From assembly GCA_012845835.1 (NCBI GenBank), contig JABAKD010000007.1, forward strand, positions 12,588,011 to 12,652,010: 64,000 nt of DNA, in the 5' to 3' direction. Position numbers and translations under genes: made by a program. The notes under the pieces are model-generated. The model saw only the letters and a program-made list of their open reading frames with translations. It ran no database searches and was not told where the DNA came from. How positions within the stretch are numbered: position 1 is the stretch's first letter; each line of letters begins with the position of its first letter. This DNA comes from Undaria pinnatifida. Its lineage: Eukaryota; Sar; Phaeophyceae; Laminariales; Alariaceae. This document shows, in pieces, positions 10,208-20,958 of this stretch.

Positions 10208-10579
10208 ATGTCTCTTCATGAACTGCTACACAATTGTGGAGCATATGACGAGGTTGACGATAGCTCCGATAGTGACATGGACGTGTGCGTAGGGGACGAG
10301 AACTCTCCCGCTCCCGCTCCCGCTCCCGCTTCTCCTGCGGGCAGTGCCTCTCCTTCTGCTCTGTCTGCCGCAGTCCCTCCATACTCCTTGCCCCAAGAGG
10401 ATCAAGCACAAGGGTCCGGTGGCAATGCCGATCACCCTGTGGATGTTGACCTAGACTGTGGCCACTGTAGCCCTCACAGCAGCATCAGGAGTAGCAGTCA
10501 GAGCTTGGACGTTTTTGATGGGGATGGCGCAAGACCACTTCGTCAACCAGCAGACCCAGCAGAACGACCGACGCCGTGA
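10208..10579 (+). CDS. MULE 5' ORF, acidic Ser/Pro-rich, possible first exon
   Basis: This 123-codon frame starts one base inside the left terminal repeat (ATG at 10208). The product is acidic and low in complexity: an Asp/Ser cluster at residues 16-26, a (PA)4 run at about 34-41, then Ser/Gln-rich. I recognise no domain. It starts MSL, as does the ankyrin gene at the other end, and the shared CATGTCTCT context suggests paralogous ends or a shared start signal. It may be a separate small protein or exon 1 of the transposase mRNA. A second overlapping frame ends near a good donor (CAACG|GTGAGC, about 10646), so the exon boundary is unresolved. Confidence is moderate that it is expressed sequence and low on its exact form. 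Confidence 0.45.
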   Translation: MSLHELLHNCGAYDEVDDSSDSDMDVCVGDENSPAPAPAPASPAGSASPSALSAAVPPYSLPQEDQAQGSGGNADHPVDVDLDCGHCSPHSSIRSSSQSLDVFDGDGARPLRQPADPAERPTP

Positions 10580-10649
10580 ACACCAACGAGCTCGGCGGGA
10601 GGCGCACGTGGCGAAGGTGGTCCTGAGGCCAGCGACCGCAGTCCAACGG

Positions 10650-11637
10650 TGAGCATCCTGTCGGTAGTTTCCCGTCCCGTCCGTGCGTCCGTCCGTGCTT
10701 ACCCGTAGTCTGCCACCGACGCGGTGTGTACGCTGGCCTCTTTTTCATTTTGTGCAATCTGGCTCGTCTGTCCTGTGTCCGCTGGGGTTGTCACGATGGT
10801 CTGGGTAATGTCCGCCGAGCAGGGCACTGCTGTCGTCGAAACATACGCGACAGGTATAGACTGCGTGTGAAGTCCACACCTTTGTCGTGCTATCTCTGTG
10901 TTCTTGCCGGCTACTCGCCGGCTACTGCTTGTGCTGCTGAAGAGGACGTATGATATGTTGCTGTACTTGGCTGCTGTACTTGGCTTTACCTGCGACATGG
11001 ACGAAAAAAAACGCGTGCCCGCCCGCCTAGCACGCGCTCACTACAACTACCACTTTTATTACTGCAAAATTTCTATTTTGGATCTGCTCGCGATGTGAGA
11101 GGACGGCCACGACTCCTAAAAAATCTACTATGGTACACATACAGCAGCAGCCGGGCTGCACTGGTTTGTCATGACAGACATACCAGACATACCGAACGCA
11201 TAGCTGACCCACTTTCGATCGAGGCAGTCGCTACTGCTGCACGCGCCACATGCTTGTGTGTGGCACCTGGCAACAACACGGTTTATGTGTTTTGCAAGTG
11301 ATTTGTGTTGCATCTTCAGAGGAGGGTTTTGTCGTACAACGTAGTCGTGCGCGTGTGGTGTGTGGTTATGATCTTGTCCTCTCACTTCCCCGCGAGGGGT
11401 TCGATTCCCCGTTTGGTAGTTGCATTGCCTTTTTTTCGGTGAGCCCGAAAAACAAGCGGCGCCCTGAAATATGAAAACCGAACAAATATTTATCATGATG
11501 AGTCATGTGATTGAAGGCACGGTACCACGTGGAAATACCGTACGTCTGACGGCGAGCAAAATGCGTTCGTTACCGCTGTCGATTGGCTCTGCTGCCTGCC
11601 ATTCCAGACTAGTAGTCCTGAATACAGTGCCAACATA
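10650..11637. other. MULE 5' interior, no resolved gene; Pol III B-box-like site
   Basis: About 1 kb between the first ORF and the recognised transposase exons; it may be intron or 5' leader. At 11396-11410 lies a T-arm-like hairpin containing a perfect B-box match, GGTTCGATTCC (11398-11408). No acceptor or anticodon stem can be formed around it, so I do not call a tRNA. Confidence 0.4.
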
Positions 11638-14600
11638 ATGTCCTCAAGGCTTGACTCCATTCCTCTCGAGGGGCGGAGCGTCGAGGATGTGGAGGCCGAC
11701 GTGAAGAAAGCATATTTGGAGTTCGGGATAGAGATGAAGCGGTTCGACTCAAAAAAAGCAGCAAGGAGCCTGGGGCGCGTTTGAGGTTGATCGGACTAGC
11801 GTGCAAGCACGCCATACCCAATCGCCAGAAGGAGTACAGAGGTAGTGCAGGTGAGGTACCGGAAACGTGGGCGCTGCCCTCAAGTATATATTTTGCTTGT
11901 CTAGGTTGGGAATGACAGTCGTGAATGATAGCCGCGAAGACTTCTCCCACGTGTGCCGCGGATACGGTTGCGCTATCGTCTGCGGTACTCATGGCGCGCC
12001 GGTGACCCCGCTAATGTAAGGTGGTGAACAGATAGTGAACTAATGTTCGCTGATATGAATGGCATGAGAGATGAGTTTTCGAAAGCGAAAGCCGAAAGGA
12101 CCTCAACGAGATGGGATATCATGTTCTAATCCTGTTCTGCCTCGACGATATTGTTGTGTTTTTGCGCTGCGGGCACCACGTCGCGCGTGCATGCGTGCAA
12201 CTTCAGGCAATGTGACGAAGAAGCGGAAGACAAGGAGCGCGAGGACAGGCTGCGAAGCGAAGGTGAGTAAAGTATAGTTGTACGACATGCGTGTGTGGGT
12301 TATTGGCCTGTGTGGTGGCCGTGGATTGGTCCATGAGTACGGCCCCATGGGTACGCAACCTCTGTACCGCCGGATAGCGAGTGATAAGCAGGACATAAAA
12401 TGTTGCCCATCGGCGTGTATATCGTTTGGGATCGATCGAGTGCATGGAAGGTTCATTCTCGTACGTTTTTGTGGTGTTGTTTTGCTGCCAATGCCAGGGG
12501 TATATCACTTGGCCCGTTCACGGCGCGGCGGGAAAAGAGCACCCTGTGCTGAACTTCACTAAGTTGGACCACAACCACCCGGTGAACAAGCACGCTGTTG
12601 ACGAAGTTCGTCGGCAGACAAAGCCTTTGGACACCCCGACGAAGGAGGCGTGTGTAAAGCTCACAGGCAAGTCTTGAGGAAGGATGTGTGTGAATGTGAA
12701 CGCATCCTTGCTTTTGATACACATTGAAGTATGCTTAGTGGTGCATCGTTTTGTCTGGAGCACACCAAGCCCTTTTGCCCTCCTCACTGACCTGGAGCAC
12801 ACCCTGCACTTCTGCCCTCATCACTGGTCACTGGTCGCGACTATGCGGTTGTTGTTTTGTGACAGACGCGGGATTCAAGCCGGCGGTTCAAGGCAAGATG
12901 ATCGAAGCTCTCACCGGTGCACGCCCGAACCCCCGAGCCATCCAGAACCACGCTGCTACTCATGGAAGGAAGAAGAAATCTCCTTACGACGCTAACGAGC
13001 TGCTGGAAAGGGTAAGCGTTGCAGTAGATTTGAGCCTTGACTCGTCGGTTCGCATACGGTCATGGCACAGCATTATCTCAGGTTGCATGCCTCGATTGAA
13101 GCCCCCCCAGTCAGACAGCAACAGGTCCCTGGCGCTTTAGGGAGAAGGGTAGGGATGCACACTGCACACTCCGCCGATAGAGGACGCATCGTTTGTGCCG
13201 CGGCCGTTTGCGAGGAGCGCGGCGTTGAGATATAGGCAGTGTTGTACAACGTTCGCTTGTGAGAGGTGAAAGAGAAGCCGAACACTGGCCCCAGGGCACC
13301 CCGTGAGTAACGATATCGTTGGTTCACCCGCCGCCGCTAAACCTGCTACCCTGCAAAGGTGAAGGCCGCCACTGGCGATGGAGGGAAGTACCTACTGAAG
13401 ATGGACAACGAGGGACGCATGACGCGCCTCTTTTGGATGACGGCATCGCAGGTTAGGGGACCCGTGGGATGGGAGGGAAGACTTGTCTCAGCGCAGTGCA
13501 AAAGATGGAAGTAGCTGTGGCAACGAGCGACAGGTGATAGATGTAGCCGTCGGCAGACGTGTTCACCCACGGACAGAAGATTCCCCCCCCCACGAGAGTT
13601 GCGAAGCTGCACTACACTAGGTGAACATCTGCTGATAGCAATGGCGTGCAGTAGACCTTCCATGATCATGCAATACCCCAGGGTCCGCCTCTCTTCCTTT
13701 CTACCATCCCTTTGGCGGCTGCAGGTGGCACTCTCCATAAAGTATGGCCACGTCCTTCTCTACGACGACACCGCGGTGAAAAACATGTACAGGCTGCCGG
13801 TGGGCATCGGCGTAGTGATTGACGGAGAGTACTTCACGCGCGTCGTCTTTCAGATGATTGCGTCGGACACCCAGACGACGACGTTCGAGTGGATGATGGA
13901 TGCGTGGAAGGAGACGCGGAGCGGGCAGGGGCCGGACGTGTTCATCCAAGACGCCGACGCTGCATGTACCTTAGCAGCGCAGAGCCGGTTTCCTGGGGCG
14001 ACGATGTTCAGGTGCCAATGGCACCTGTACAAGAACGTCAGGGAGAAGCTCGGCCCCATCTTGGGGCAAGCGTATCAAGTGAGTTCGCATTTCCCTGTGT
14101 GCAGATGCGACTCGGCTTGGGTTGTTGGGTTGTTGGGGCAGACGGGGAGGTGGCGTTCCGGTACAAAAACATTGTCGTATGTTTGGCGCTTCGCGCTTCG
14201 CGTCGAGTTGCCATACCCTCGCCGAAAGCACCGGCGACGATATTTGCCGTTCGTACCAGTGCCTTAAAGTGTCGAATAAGTCGTAACGGCTGGCCTCGGG
14301 GACTGTTATCCCCCACGAACTTCCGAACAAGCTATAACCATCCGGCCCACCGCGTGGTCACCACGGACAAGCTGCAACCGCCTCCGTTATACGCTCGCCG
14401 AACGTCCTCGCGTACTTGCAGCGGCTATTGTTGTTTGAGTTCAGTGTTTTCACCCGCCTACACCCAACCTGTGACAACACGAAAGCGCTTGGAGAGAGAC
14501 TGCTTTGGACTGAACATTCCCCCCCCACCACGCGCCCGCCGCTTCGGCCATCGTCGCTGTCTGTAACCCCACCCACTACACTCATAGGCTTTCTTCGGAG

Positions 14601-16111
14601 ACTTCCTGAAGATGCGTGGCCGGCTGTCGGAGTCCGGGTTCGAGGAATCGTTCGAAGAGCTGGTCGAGAAATACCCGAAGGCGGAGGAGTACTTGCGGCA
14701 CACTCTCTAGAAGGACCGTCATCGCTGGGCAGCTGCTTTCTCTGTGCTGAAGTTCAGTATTTCGTCCTTCACCTCCAGCCGAGTCGAAGGTGGGCCCTTG
14801 CGTGGTCAGCATGTATCGGAGTATGCTTTGTGCTTCGGTGTTCGTCGGGGCGACCACGGCCACGTGTCCACTGCTGCATGTTGCGTGCTTGTATACTTTT
14901 GCAGCGCCCACACTAGGAATAGCGCCGCTGGCGACCCATTTCCTTAACTCCTTTTGGCTCTGCCCTGTGGGAAGTGTAGTAGACGTCCATCGATGTCTGT
15001 CCTATGTACTTGTTCTCCACTTTATGCAATGTTGTGACAGCCCAAGGAACCATGTTCGGCACGCCTGCCAACCGCGGCAGGTATCAACAAAATCATGAAG
15101 AAAGTCTGCGGCGCGATGACTTCTTTGCAAGGGGTCTTTGAGTTCTTCGAGGGAACACTCGAGGCTCAAGAAGATCGGGCGAAATTTCGCAGCGCTCGGC
15201 TCGCCCTTCCAGCTGTTGAGCTTCAGGACATTGGCGGGGTGTGGTTTAGGGAGAGGTTCATGGCCCCCATCCGTTACGGGCTTGGGCAGTGGCCGCTTAG
15301 GTTCATGACCCAAGAGATGGACGCCGCCGCCATTTTTTGTGGTGGTGGTAACAAAGTGCTTGAGGGGGCGGAACGTTCCTCAGCACTAGGGAAACTAGAG
15401 TTCCTGGGCGACTTGATGGTAAGCGTCGAGACGGTCGCCGGCGTCGTTGAGAGCCGGCAGGGCCGAGAGATGCAGTACATAGTATATGAGGATGGCAGTC
15501 ACGTCTGCTCGTGCCGTACACTGCAAGAGCTCGGTCTATGTTGTCGGCACTTTTGGCAGGCCATGCGTTTGACCCCGAAGTTCAAATTCCATGTAGGCAT
15601 ACTCAACAGGCATTGGCTAACAGAGAATGGCCTGAGGGAACTAGAGGCTTGGCCACCAGAGTGCAAACCGCAATGGATGGTAGCGCGGAACCACGCCGGC
15701 GCGTCCGACGAAAACCAAGTACGCGCTCCCACCGTAGCGATGGTTGACACTTGGCAAGCAATCCCAGCAATCCCGGAGAACGCCACCATAGAGTGTACTC
15801 TGCAGAGGAGGGATGCGCAGACAGGGCAAAGTAGCCAGGAACGCCGGCTCCTGTACGTTGAGATGTTGAAGAGGACCAGTGCGGCCGTGAGCTCTGGGGT
15901 GCAGCTGGTCCCCCCTGACACTCTGCGTGCCATCGTACAGACTTTCGAGAGTAGCCTCAACGCCGCGGCGAGGATTTCTTCGGGAGAGGGGGCTGTGGTT
16001 GGCAACCCACAAGCTGTGCACCAACCAGCCGCTAGAAGTCAAGGTAGTAGGCAGCGGTCTAGCATCGAATCCGGCGGGGCACTGCTTAGGGGACGCGCGC
16101 AAGGCCATTGA
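11638..16111 (+). pseudogene. MULE transposase, spliced, one premature stop
   Basis: A MULE-family transposase that would cut and join element ends in the nucleus. The modelled exons are 11638-11778 (uncertain), 12071-12262, 12498-12666, 12866-13011, 13359-13451, 13725-14078, 14588-14789 and 15081-16111; all joins from the second exon on keep frame and have consensus junctions. The intron at 12667 starts with GC (ACAG|GCAAGT). The length, about 775 codons, is normal for the family. The domain order is: FAR1/GCM-type DNA-binding region (RTGCEAK at the end of exon 2, KLDHNHP in exon 3); DDE core in exon 6 (LLYDDTA near 13760, FIQDADA near 13945, CQWH near 14015); SWIM zinc finger CSC…CCRH at about 15506-15550. 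Exon 7 contains an in-frame TAG at 14708-14710, between matches to the family on both sides, so this copy is probably inactive. The N-terminal exon boundary is the weakest part of the model. Confidence 0.9.
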
Positions 16112-16707
16112 AAACGTTGGTGAGGTTGCCGGTTTCCTGTTCTTTCCTGTTCAGACGTGTTCGTGCACGACCACGAGGGAAGTTAAACGAAGTTGGAGGC
16201 CGATGGCATCGTGCTGCTCAGCGGATTTCGCGTTTAGAGTTGGTCGACCCCCCCCCCCTGTGGATCTACATCCAAGGTGATGGACTGCCACATAGCGTGT
16301 TTGGGTGGATGATTTCATGTCATCGACGTCCTCAAGCGGTGTGGGGGTCGTTGGATGTGGTTGGATGGTGAGTTTCCACCGGTGGTAAACGGGGTGTGTG
16401 ATAAAGGGGGTACGAGTTGAAAGCCAGCAGACCGTTCGAAATTACCACGCTAATAAGGAGCGCCATTTAGCATTTCGGGTGATTGGTGTTGAGGTGTTGT
16501 GCTCGAGGGCACGTCTGCCGCACATCGCAAGCGCAACGAGAGGACTCGAGAACCTCATCTCCTCGAGGAACCCAGCACCTTGACGGTCCCTCCCTCCGAA
16601 CATCTAGCCTTACGCATGGATCGCCATGCACGCGTGCGTTTTCACGTCTCTTTTCACGTCTCTTGGGCCCCATCTTCCCTCAACGACGATCACAACGCAG
16701 CAGGTTT
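16112..16707. other. Convergent intergenic gap of the MULE
   Basis: About 600 bp between the stop codons of the two convergent genes. I see no ORF of note, and it must hold both 3' ends. No clear terminator motif can be named for this organism. Confidence 0.6.
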
Positions 16708-18506
16708 TCAATCTAAAAATACCTGTAGCCACGCGACCTTGAAACAGCAGCGCAAACCTTTGCGCGGCACGACAAGTACGGATTTATAATGCCACTCGCA
16801 AGGCAGAAGATCAACAAGATACCGTTCCATACCCTCGTCACACCTCGCTGCCTGTTCAACTTGCACCTGGCAGGCGAAACCCCTCCCCACCAACGCCGCA
16901 ATGACATGCGAACGTCCCTCCTTCGCAGCGGCTTCCATCCACCTCTCGTCATATTCCCACCCGTTATCGAGGCACCACAAAACCAAATCGACATGCCCGG
17001 CGCCAGCGGCGTTGGCGGGTACACGCGACCAGCCGTCCACCGAAGCGCAGTACAGGCAGAAGCCCCGGGAAACTAAGGGAAAGTTTGTTTTGCACCACCG
17101 CAACATTCCCAAATGTCCGAGTCTGGCTACCATAACCAGGACGCCGTCCGGGACAAGTTGCTGGCCGCCCGTTTCAGCGCGCATGTGAGGAGGTACTCCT
17201 GACCACCACCAAGTCAACAGTTGGGCCACCGCGCTAAACCGGCCATGTTCGACCGCTGTCCAGAACGTGTCAAGAACAACCCTTCATATCGCCCACACAT
17301 GATCATGTCCTCCAGGCATAGCAACATCTCCATGTCGCCATCTTCCGCAAACTCCAGAACTTGGTCGCGCATCCATCCCCCGCTCTCCCCGGCAGCCCCC
17401 ACGAAATGCGAAAGAGACGGCACCATTTCCAAACCTCTGCTTGCTATCGCTTCTTTAAGAGGAGGGGTCACAATAGCCTCGGCCTCCACGCGCTGCTCGT
17501 CCAGAGCAAATCCATTTCCGGAATGACGTAGGTCAGAGATGTCGCAGCAGTCTAGCATGGCCGCACTACCCGACTCAACGGCGACTTCTAAGGCCTTCAA
17601 TCCCATCTGGTCCTTATAGCAGCCGGCAACGATCAAGAACTTCAGAACGTGAATGTGCCCGGCCTCCGCAGCAGCTGCGAACACTCCATCGCCCCACTCG
17701 CCCAAGTCACGTGCGTCTTTCAGTACTTCCGATTCCAGCAACATATTCAGTACTTCGATGTTCCCCTCTCCTGCGGCACATTTCAGTGCTCCGTTGCCCG
17801 GCTTCCAACCTAAGCCCAACGCCTCCATCGTGCGAGGAACCGACGTCACGATAGCGGAGCTCGCGGTTTCCCGTGGTATCCCTTCGAAAAATGTGTTTCG
17901 CCATTGAAACCCTCCCTACAAATATATACGCTTGCAGCTGCCGCCCGCCCACGAAGGCAATGATCTCCGCACGCACGTCCGGGTTGTGCAGCACCTGAAA
18001 ACAAAAATACAGTTCCAACATGGGCCAATATCATGGGTGGAAACACGGCGGGCGGGTCGTGTTGATGAATTTGCCATGATGCCTCTATATCCAACAGGTT
18101 TTGCGAGAGGAAGGACTTAGCAGAGATTTAATGTTTGCTACACAAAACGAACGTACCAGGCCTTCATCACTTTTGTACAATGTAGAGTCCATACACGTGA
18201 CAAGATCTGCTTTTCCAATTTTAAATTTTCTTCAGCCCACATGATCCCACAGCAACAAGGCGTCATCCACATCGGCGACACAGCAGTCTCAGTTCACGGA
18301 GTGCACGTCGTCGAACGTGTTCTCACAGGACACACTTCTATCCTCACCTGTTCCTCTGCGGCCTCTCCTGCTGTCGCTCCTGCGGTTGCTCGTGCCGCCT
18401 CCCGATGATTCGGCCGTTGGTGCTTCTGCTGGTGCTCGGATCGCACGTCGGTGTCAGCGCTTGCACTACGAGCCACCATCGCGATGGCAACATCCATCAG
18501 AGACAT
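16708..18506 (-). pseudogene. Ankyrin-repeat gene carried by the MULE, frame broken twice
   Basis: Ankyrin repeats mediate protein-protein binding; the partner is unknown. Exon 1 (18506-18348) encodes a Ser/Ala/Glu-rich leader starting MSLMD. The donor is CAG|GTGAGG and the acceptor TTTTCAG at 17995-18000, with phase 0 at both. Exon 2 (17994-16708) opens with VLHNPDVRAEIIAF, then has degenerate ankyrin units (KCAAGEGNIEVLNMLLE; FAAAAEAGHIHVLKFL; ALEVAVESGSAAML) and more after a gap (MVARLGHLGMLRW; NAAGAGHVDLVLWCL). Homology passes between frames near 17905 (VS / WRNTF) and near 17265 (LT / FWTAVEHG), so one-base losses or gains are likely. The gene runs toward the transposase and its start lies about 35 bp inside the right terminal repeat, which may drive it. 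It may be captured host sequence or a long-term second gene of this MULE lineage. Confidence 0.82.
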
Positions 18507-18542
18507 GCCTGCTGTGTTTCGTCTGATTTGCGCGTGCTGCTC

Positions 18543-18726
18543 GACCCTTGTGGCGGTGTGGGGGCTGTGATGCGTGCGGTAATCGTGCCTTGGTACTCAC
18601 GCTGTGTTTCAGATTTGAAAAAGGGTTTCTGGGTGTGTGGTTCAGGTTTCTGGATGTGTGGTTCAGGAGGCGTTTTGGAGTCGTGCACTTTTTCTTTGCA
18701 CGATCGTCGTGCAAAAAGGGGTTGCC
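18543..18726 (-). repeat. MULE right terminal inverted repeat
   Basis: The inverted partner of 10013-10207. It carries the same dyad, TTTGCACGA-TCG-TCGTGCAAA, at 18695-18715. It differs from the left repeat by an 11-bp indel and a handful of substitutions. The target-site copy ATAAAAGGCA follows at 18727-18736. Confidence 0.95.
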
Positions 18727-18739
18727 ATAAAAGGCAGGC

Positions 18740-19350
18740 GTCTCTCCTATCGTACTATTCTTATTACTAGCATTGTGTGTATGATGCTATCTGCATGCTG
18801 ACCTAGATTCGGGTCTGCAAATGACACGGCGGCTCTTCTTGCGCCATTTCTTGCCGGCGGGATCCGTATTCGGAATTTGTACTGTATAGCTCTTGCACAG
18901 ACAAAGAGAAACACCAAAACAACGTTACTTTATCTAGATAGTCTAGATCTCGACCTGTCCGAGGTGTACGTGTTCCTTCTCCCTTGTTGTTGTAAGACGT
19001 ACGTTTGACGGCTCTTTCACCGCTGTTTCGTTACGGCAACCACTGCGGAAACGTGACAGGACCTTAGACGATCTCCCACAGCACATCGCACCTGTAATGC
19101 TTATAGTCTACATCTTGTACGATGTATTTGGTCCGGATCGTGATCAGTCCGATGTGCATACTTGTCTCTCAACTCGGTGTGGTGGGATCTGTTTTTCGCG
19201 GCGCCTGCACAACATGTTGCAACGACAATGAATGGCAGGGTCGATACCATCTAGATTCTACTATAGGTATCTACCTGTTCGATAGATACGCGCAGATTTA
19301 TCCCTTAAACCGGTGTGGTGTAATCTGTTTGTTAGGGGTTGCACTTTTTT
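18740..19350. other. No recognisable gene
   Basis: Nothing coding. A block near 19140-19180 (gatcagtccgatgtgcatac, 'ctcggtgtggtgggatctg') recurs near 19735-19800 and, more loosely, at 25050-25140, 25225-25290 and 25660-25720; it is a small dispersed repeat. Confidence 0.5.
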
Positions 19351-19358
19351 TTTACCCG

Positions 19359-19623
19359 TGCTACGGTAGAGGTGGCACTTTTTTTTTTTTCTGAAAACTT
19401 TTTCTCAATGGCGGGGCTCCTTCACCCCAAATCGTTGGAAAAAAACAACATTTTTCTCGCGTTTTTTTTTCTGCATATCTAGGCCATGGGCTGTTTCATC
19501 CCCAGCAGCAGCTTCATTTTTTCAGCCCACCAGTTTTTGGGTTGAGATGGTAGAATCTTAACCTCTCTTAGCCTCCTAAAGCCGGCAGCCCCAGAAAAAA
19601 ATCGCTGCACGTCTATCGTAGCA
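19359..19623. mobile_element. MITE-A copy
   Basis: Termini are TGCTACGGTAGAGGTGGCAC and GCACGTCTATCGTAGCA, 265 bp apart. It has the internal 'tctaggccatggg' and 'cggggctccttc' blocks shared with the copy at 33324-33588. It is non-coding and one of the three best-preserved copies. Confidence 0.8.
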
Positions 19624-20004
19624 CGCATCTCTTGCACTCAACATCTCGTAGCGGAAAACTGCAGGAACTACATTGATCTCGCACACCAATTCGTAACGGC
19701 AATTAATTGTTGGATATAAATGGTGGCGATCGTGATATGTATCTGTTCAATCTGTGCATACTTGTCTTTTAACTTGGGGTAGTGGGATCTGTCTTCTACG
19801 GCTCGTGCACCGCACTTTTTAATCAAAATGATCTAGATTCGTAGCCAAACCGATGCGTGCGTGCTTGCCTTATTTCCCGGTGAAGCTGAATAATACCTGT
19901 CGCAAAGCTACTCTGGCATTGTACACACATATATTTGTATTAATGTCAGTTACAGGATTAAGGTGATTCAGCACAGCATTTCGAAACGACAATCATAGGA
20001 TAAT

Positions 20005-20950
20005 ATAATAATAATACACTCCGGCTGTGAGATCGAAGATTTCGTCGAAACTCATCTGATCTTTGCAAACTGTGTGTGATACTCCAATCGCGCGTATTAT
20101 TGGTTGTTTGTCCTCGTTAAGGATATAGGTCAGCGACCTCCCTTGGAACTATAGTGTAGCTTGTACCAGGGTCAACAGAGTGATGCTAGCTAATCTGTGC
20201 GCGGAAAAAATAAAACTCGATTTTGAGGGGGACACAATCTGACAGATGTGGAAGGAATGCACCAGTTTATCAAGTATATCTTGTAAGTCGTATAACCGGC
20301 GAGGGAAGGCGGGAGGGGGTGGGGGGCGGGGGCGGGCGGAAACGCTGAACCCGTTAAGGCGACCAATCTGACGGTTGTGGAGAGGGAATACATCAGTTTA
20401 TCGTGTATGTCGTGTAAGTCGTACAACCAGCGAGGAGAGGGCGGAGTGTTCGAAGGGGGCGGGGGGGGGGGGGGGGGAAGGGGGGATTTCGAACAGCTTT
20501 AGGTTGCATACATGTAAGCCTTTTAGGAGCTTGCTATACGCGTTGTGCTAGGTCTAGGGGATGGTGCGGGTGGTGGGAAAGCAAAAAAGAGGGGGCGTTG
20601 GGGGGAGGGGGGGGGGGGGAGGTATGAATTGAAGCTACGGCATGGATGGCTAGAAAGATAGTGAGGTGATATCAATTGTCTTGTAGTGTCTCTTACTCTA
20701 GCAGATTTTGATTTTGGGTAGGGCGGCGGGAACGAACAAAACGAAGGGGGGGGGGGGACTCAGGCCCCTTTAGATCGCATGAATGTATAGCTGGGAGAAA
20801 AATTACTATACGTGCTAGGTCTAGGCGAAGGTGCGGGTGGTGGGGAAGGAGGGGGCGGGGGGGTATTGAGAATATACACCTTGGATTCAAATCTAAGTTG
20901 ATGCGCAGTCTATTCGGGCAGTCTATTTGCACGAATAAGACAAGCAATTG
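20005..20950. repeat. G-rich satellite with repeat S, left part
   Basis: It begins with a repeat-S block (20005-20160). It continues with units containing 'aatctgac', a poly-G run, and 'gtgctaggtctaggcgaaggtgcgggtggtgg'; the 'ctaggtctagg' box recurs at about 20548 and 20818, a spacing near 270 bp. The same unit reappears at 24364-25010 beyond the copia fragment. Poly-G runs of 10-17 bases suggest G-quadruplex potential. Confidence 0.75.
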
Positions 20951-20958
20951 AAACCTAT

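Larger units (their letters stand above)
10013..18726. mobile_element. Mutator-like element (MULE), 8.7 kb, two convergent genes
   Basis: The element starts GGCAACCCC and ends GGGGTTGCC, with terminal inverted repeats of 195 bp (10013-10207) and 184 bp (18543-18726) flanked by a perfect 10-bp target-site duplication. It carries a spliced transposase gene (+, about 11638-16111) and a spliced ankyrin-repeat gene (-, 18506-16708) that converge on a 600-bp gap. Apart from a few substitutions and an 11-bp indel the two repeats match closely, so the insertion is not ancient. The transposase has one in-frame stop and the ankyrin gene two frame breaks, so this copy is probably no longer autonomous. 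The two-gene convergent layout resembles maize MuDR, though the second gene is unrelated to mudrB. Confidence 0.95.

Noticed and set aside
11347-11419. tRNA-like segment with a perfect GGTTCGATTCC B box and T-arm hairpin
   Set aside because: The 3' acceptor strand has no pairing partner upstream and no anticodon stem forms. At most it is a tRNA-derived fragment.
13889-14566. A 225-codon + strand ORF
   Set aside because: It is a different frame over transposase exon 6 and the following intron; the MULE core motifs are in the other frame.
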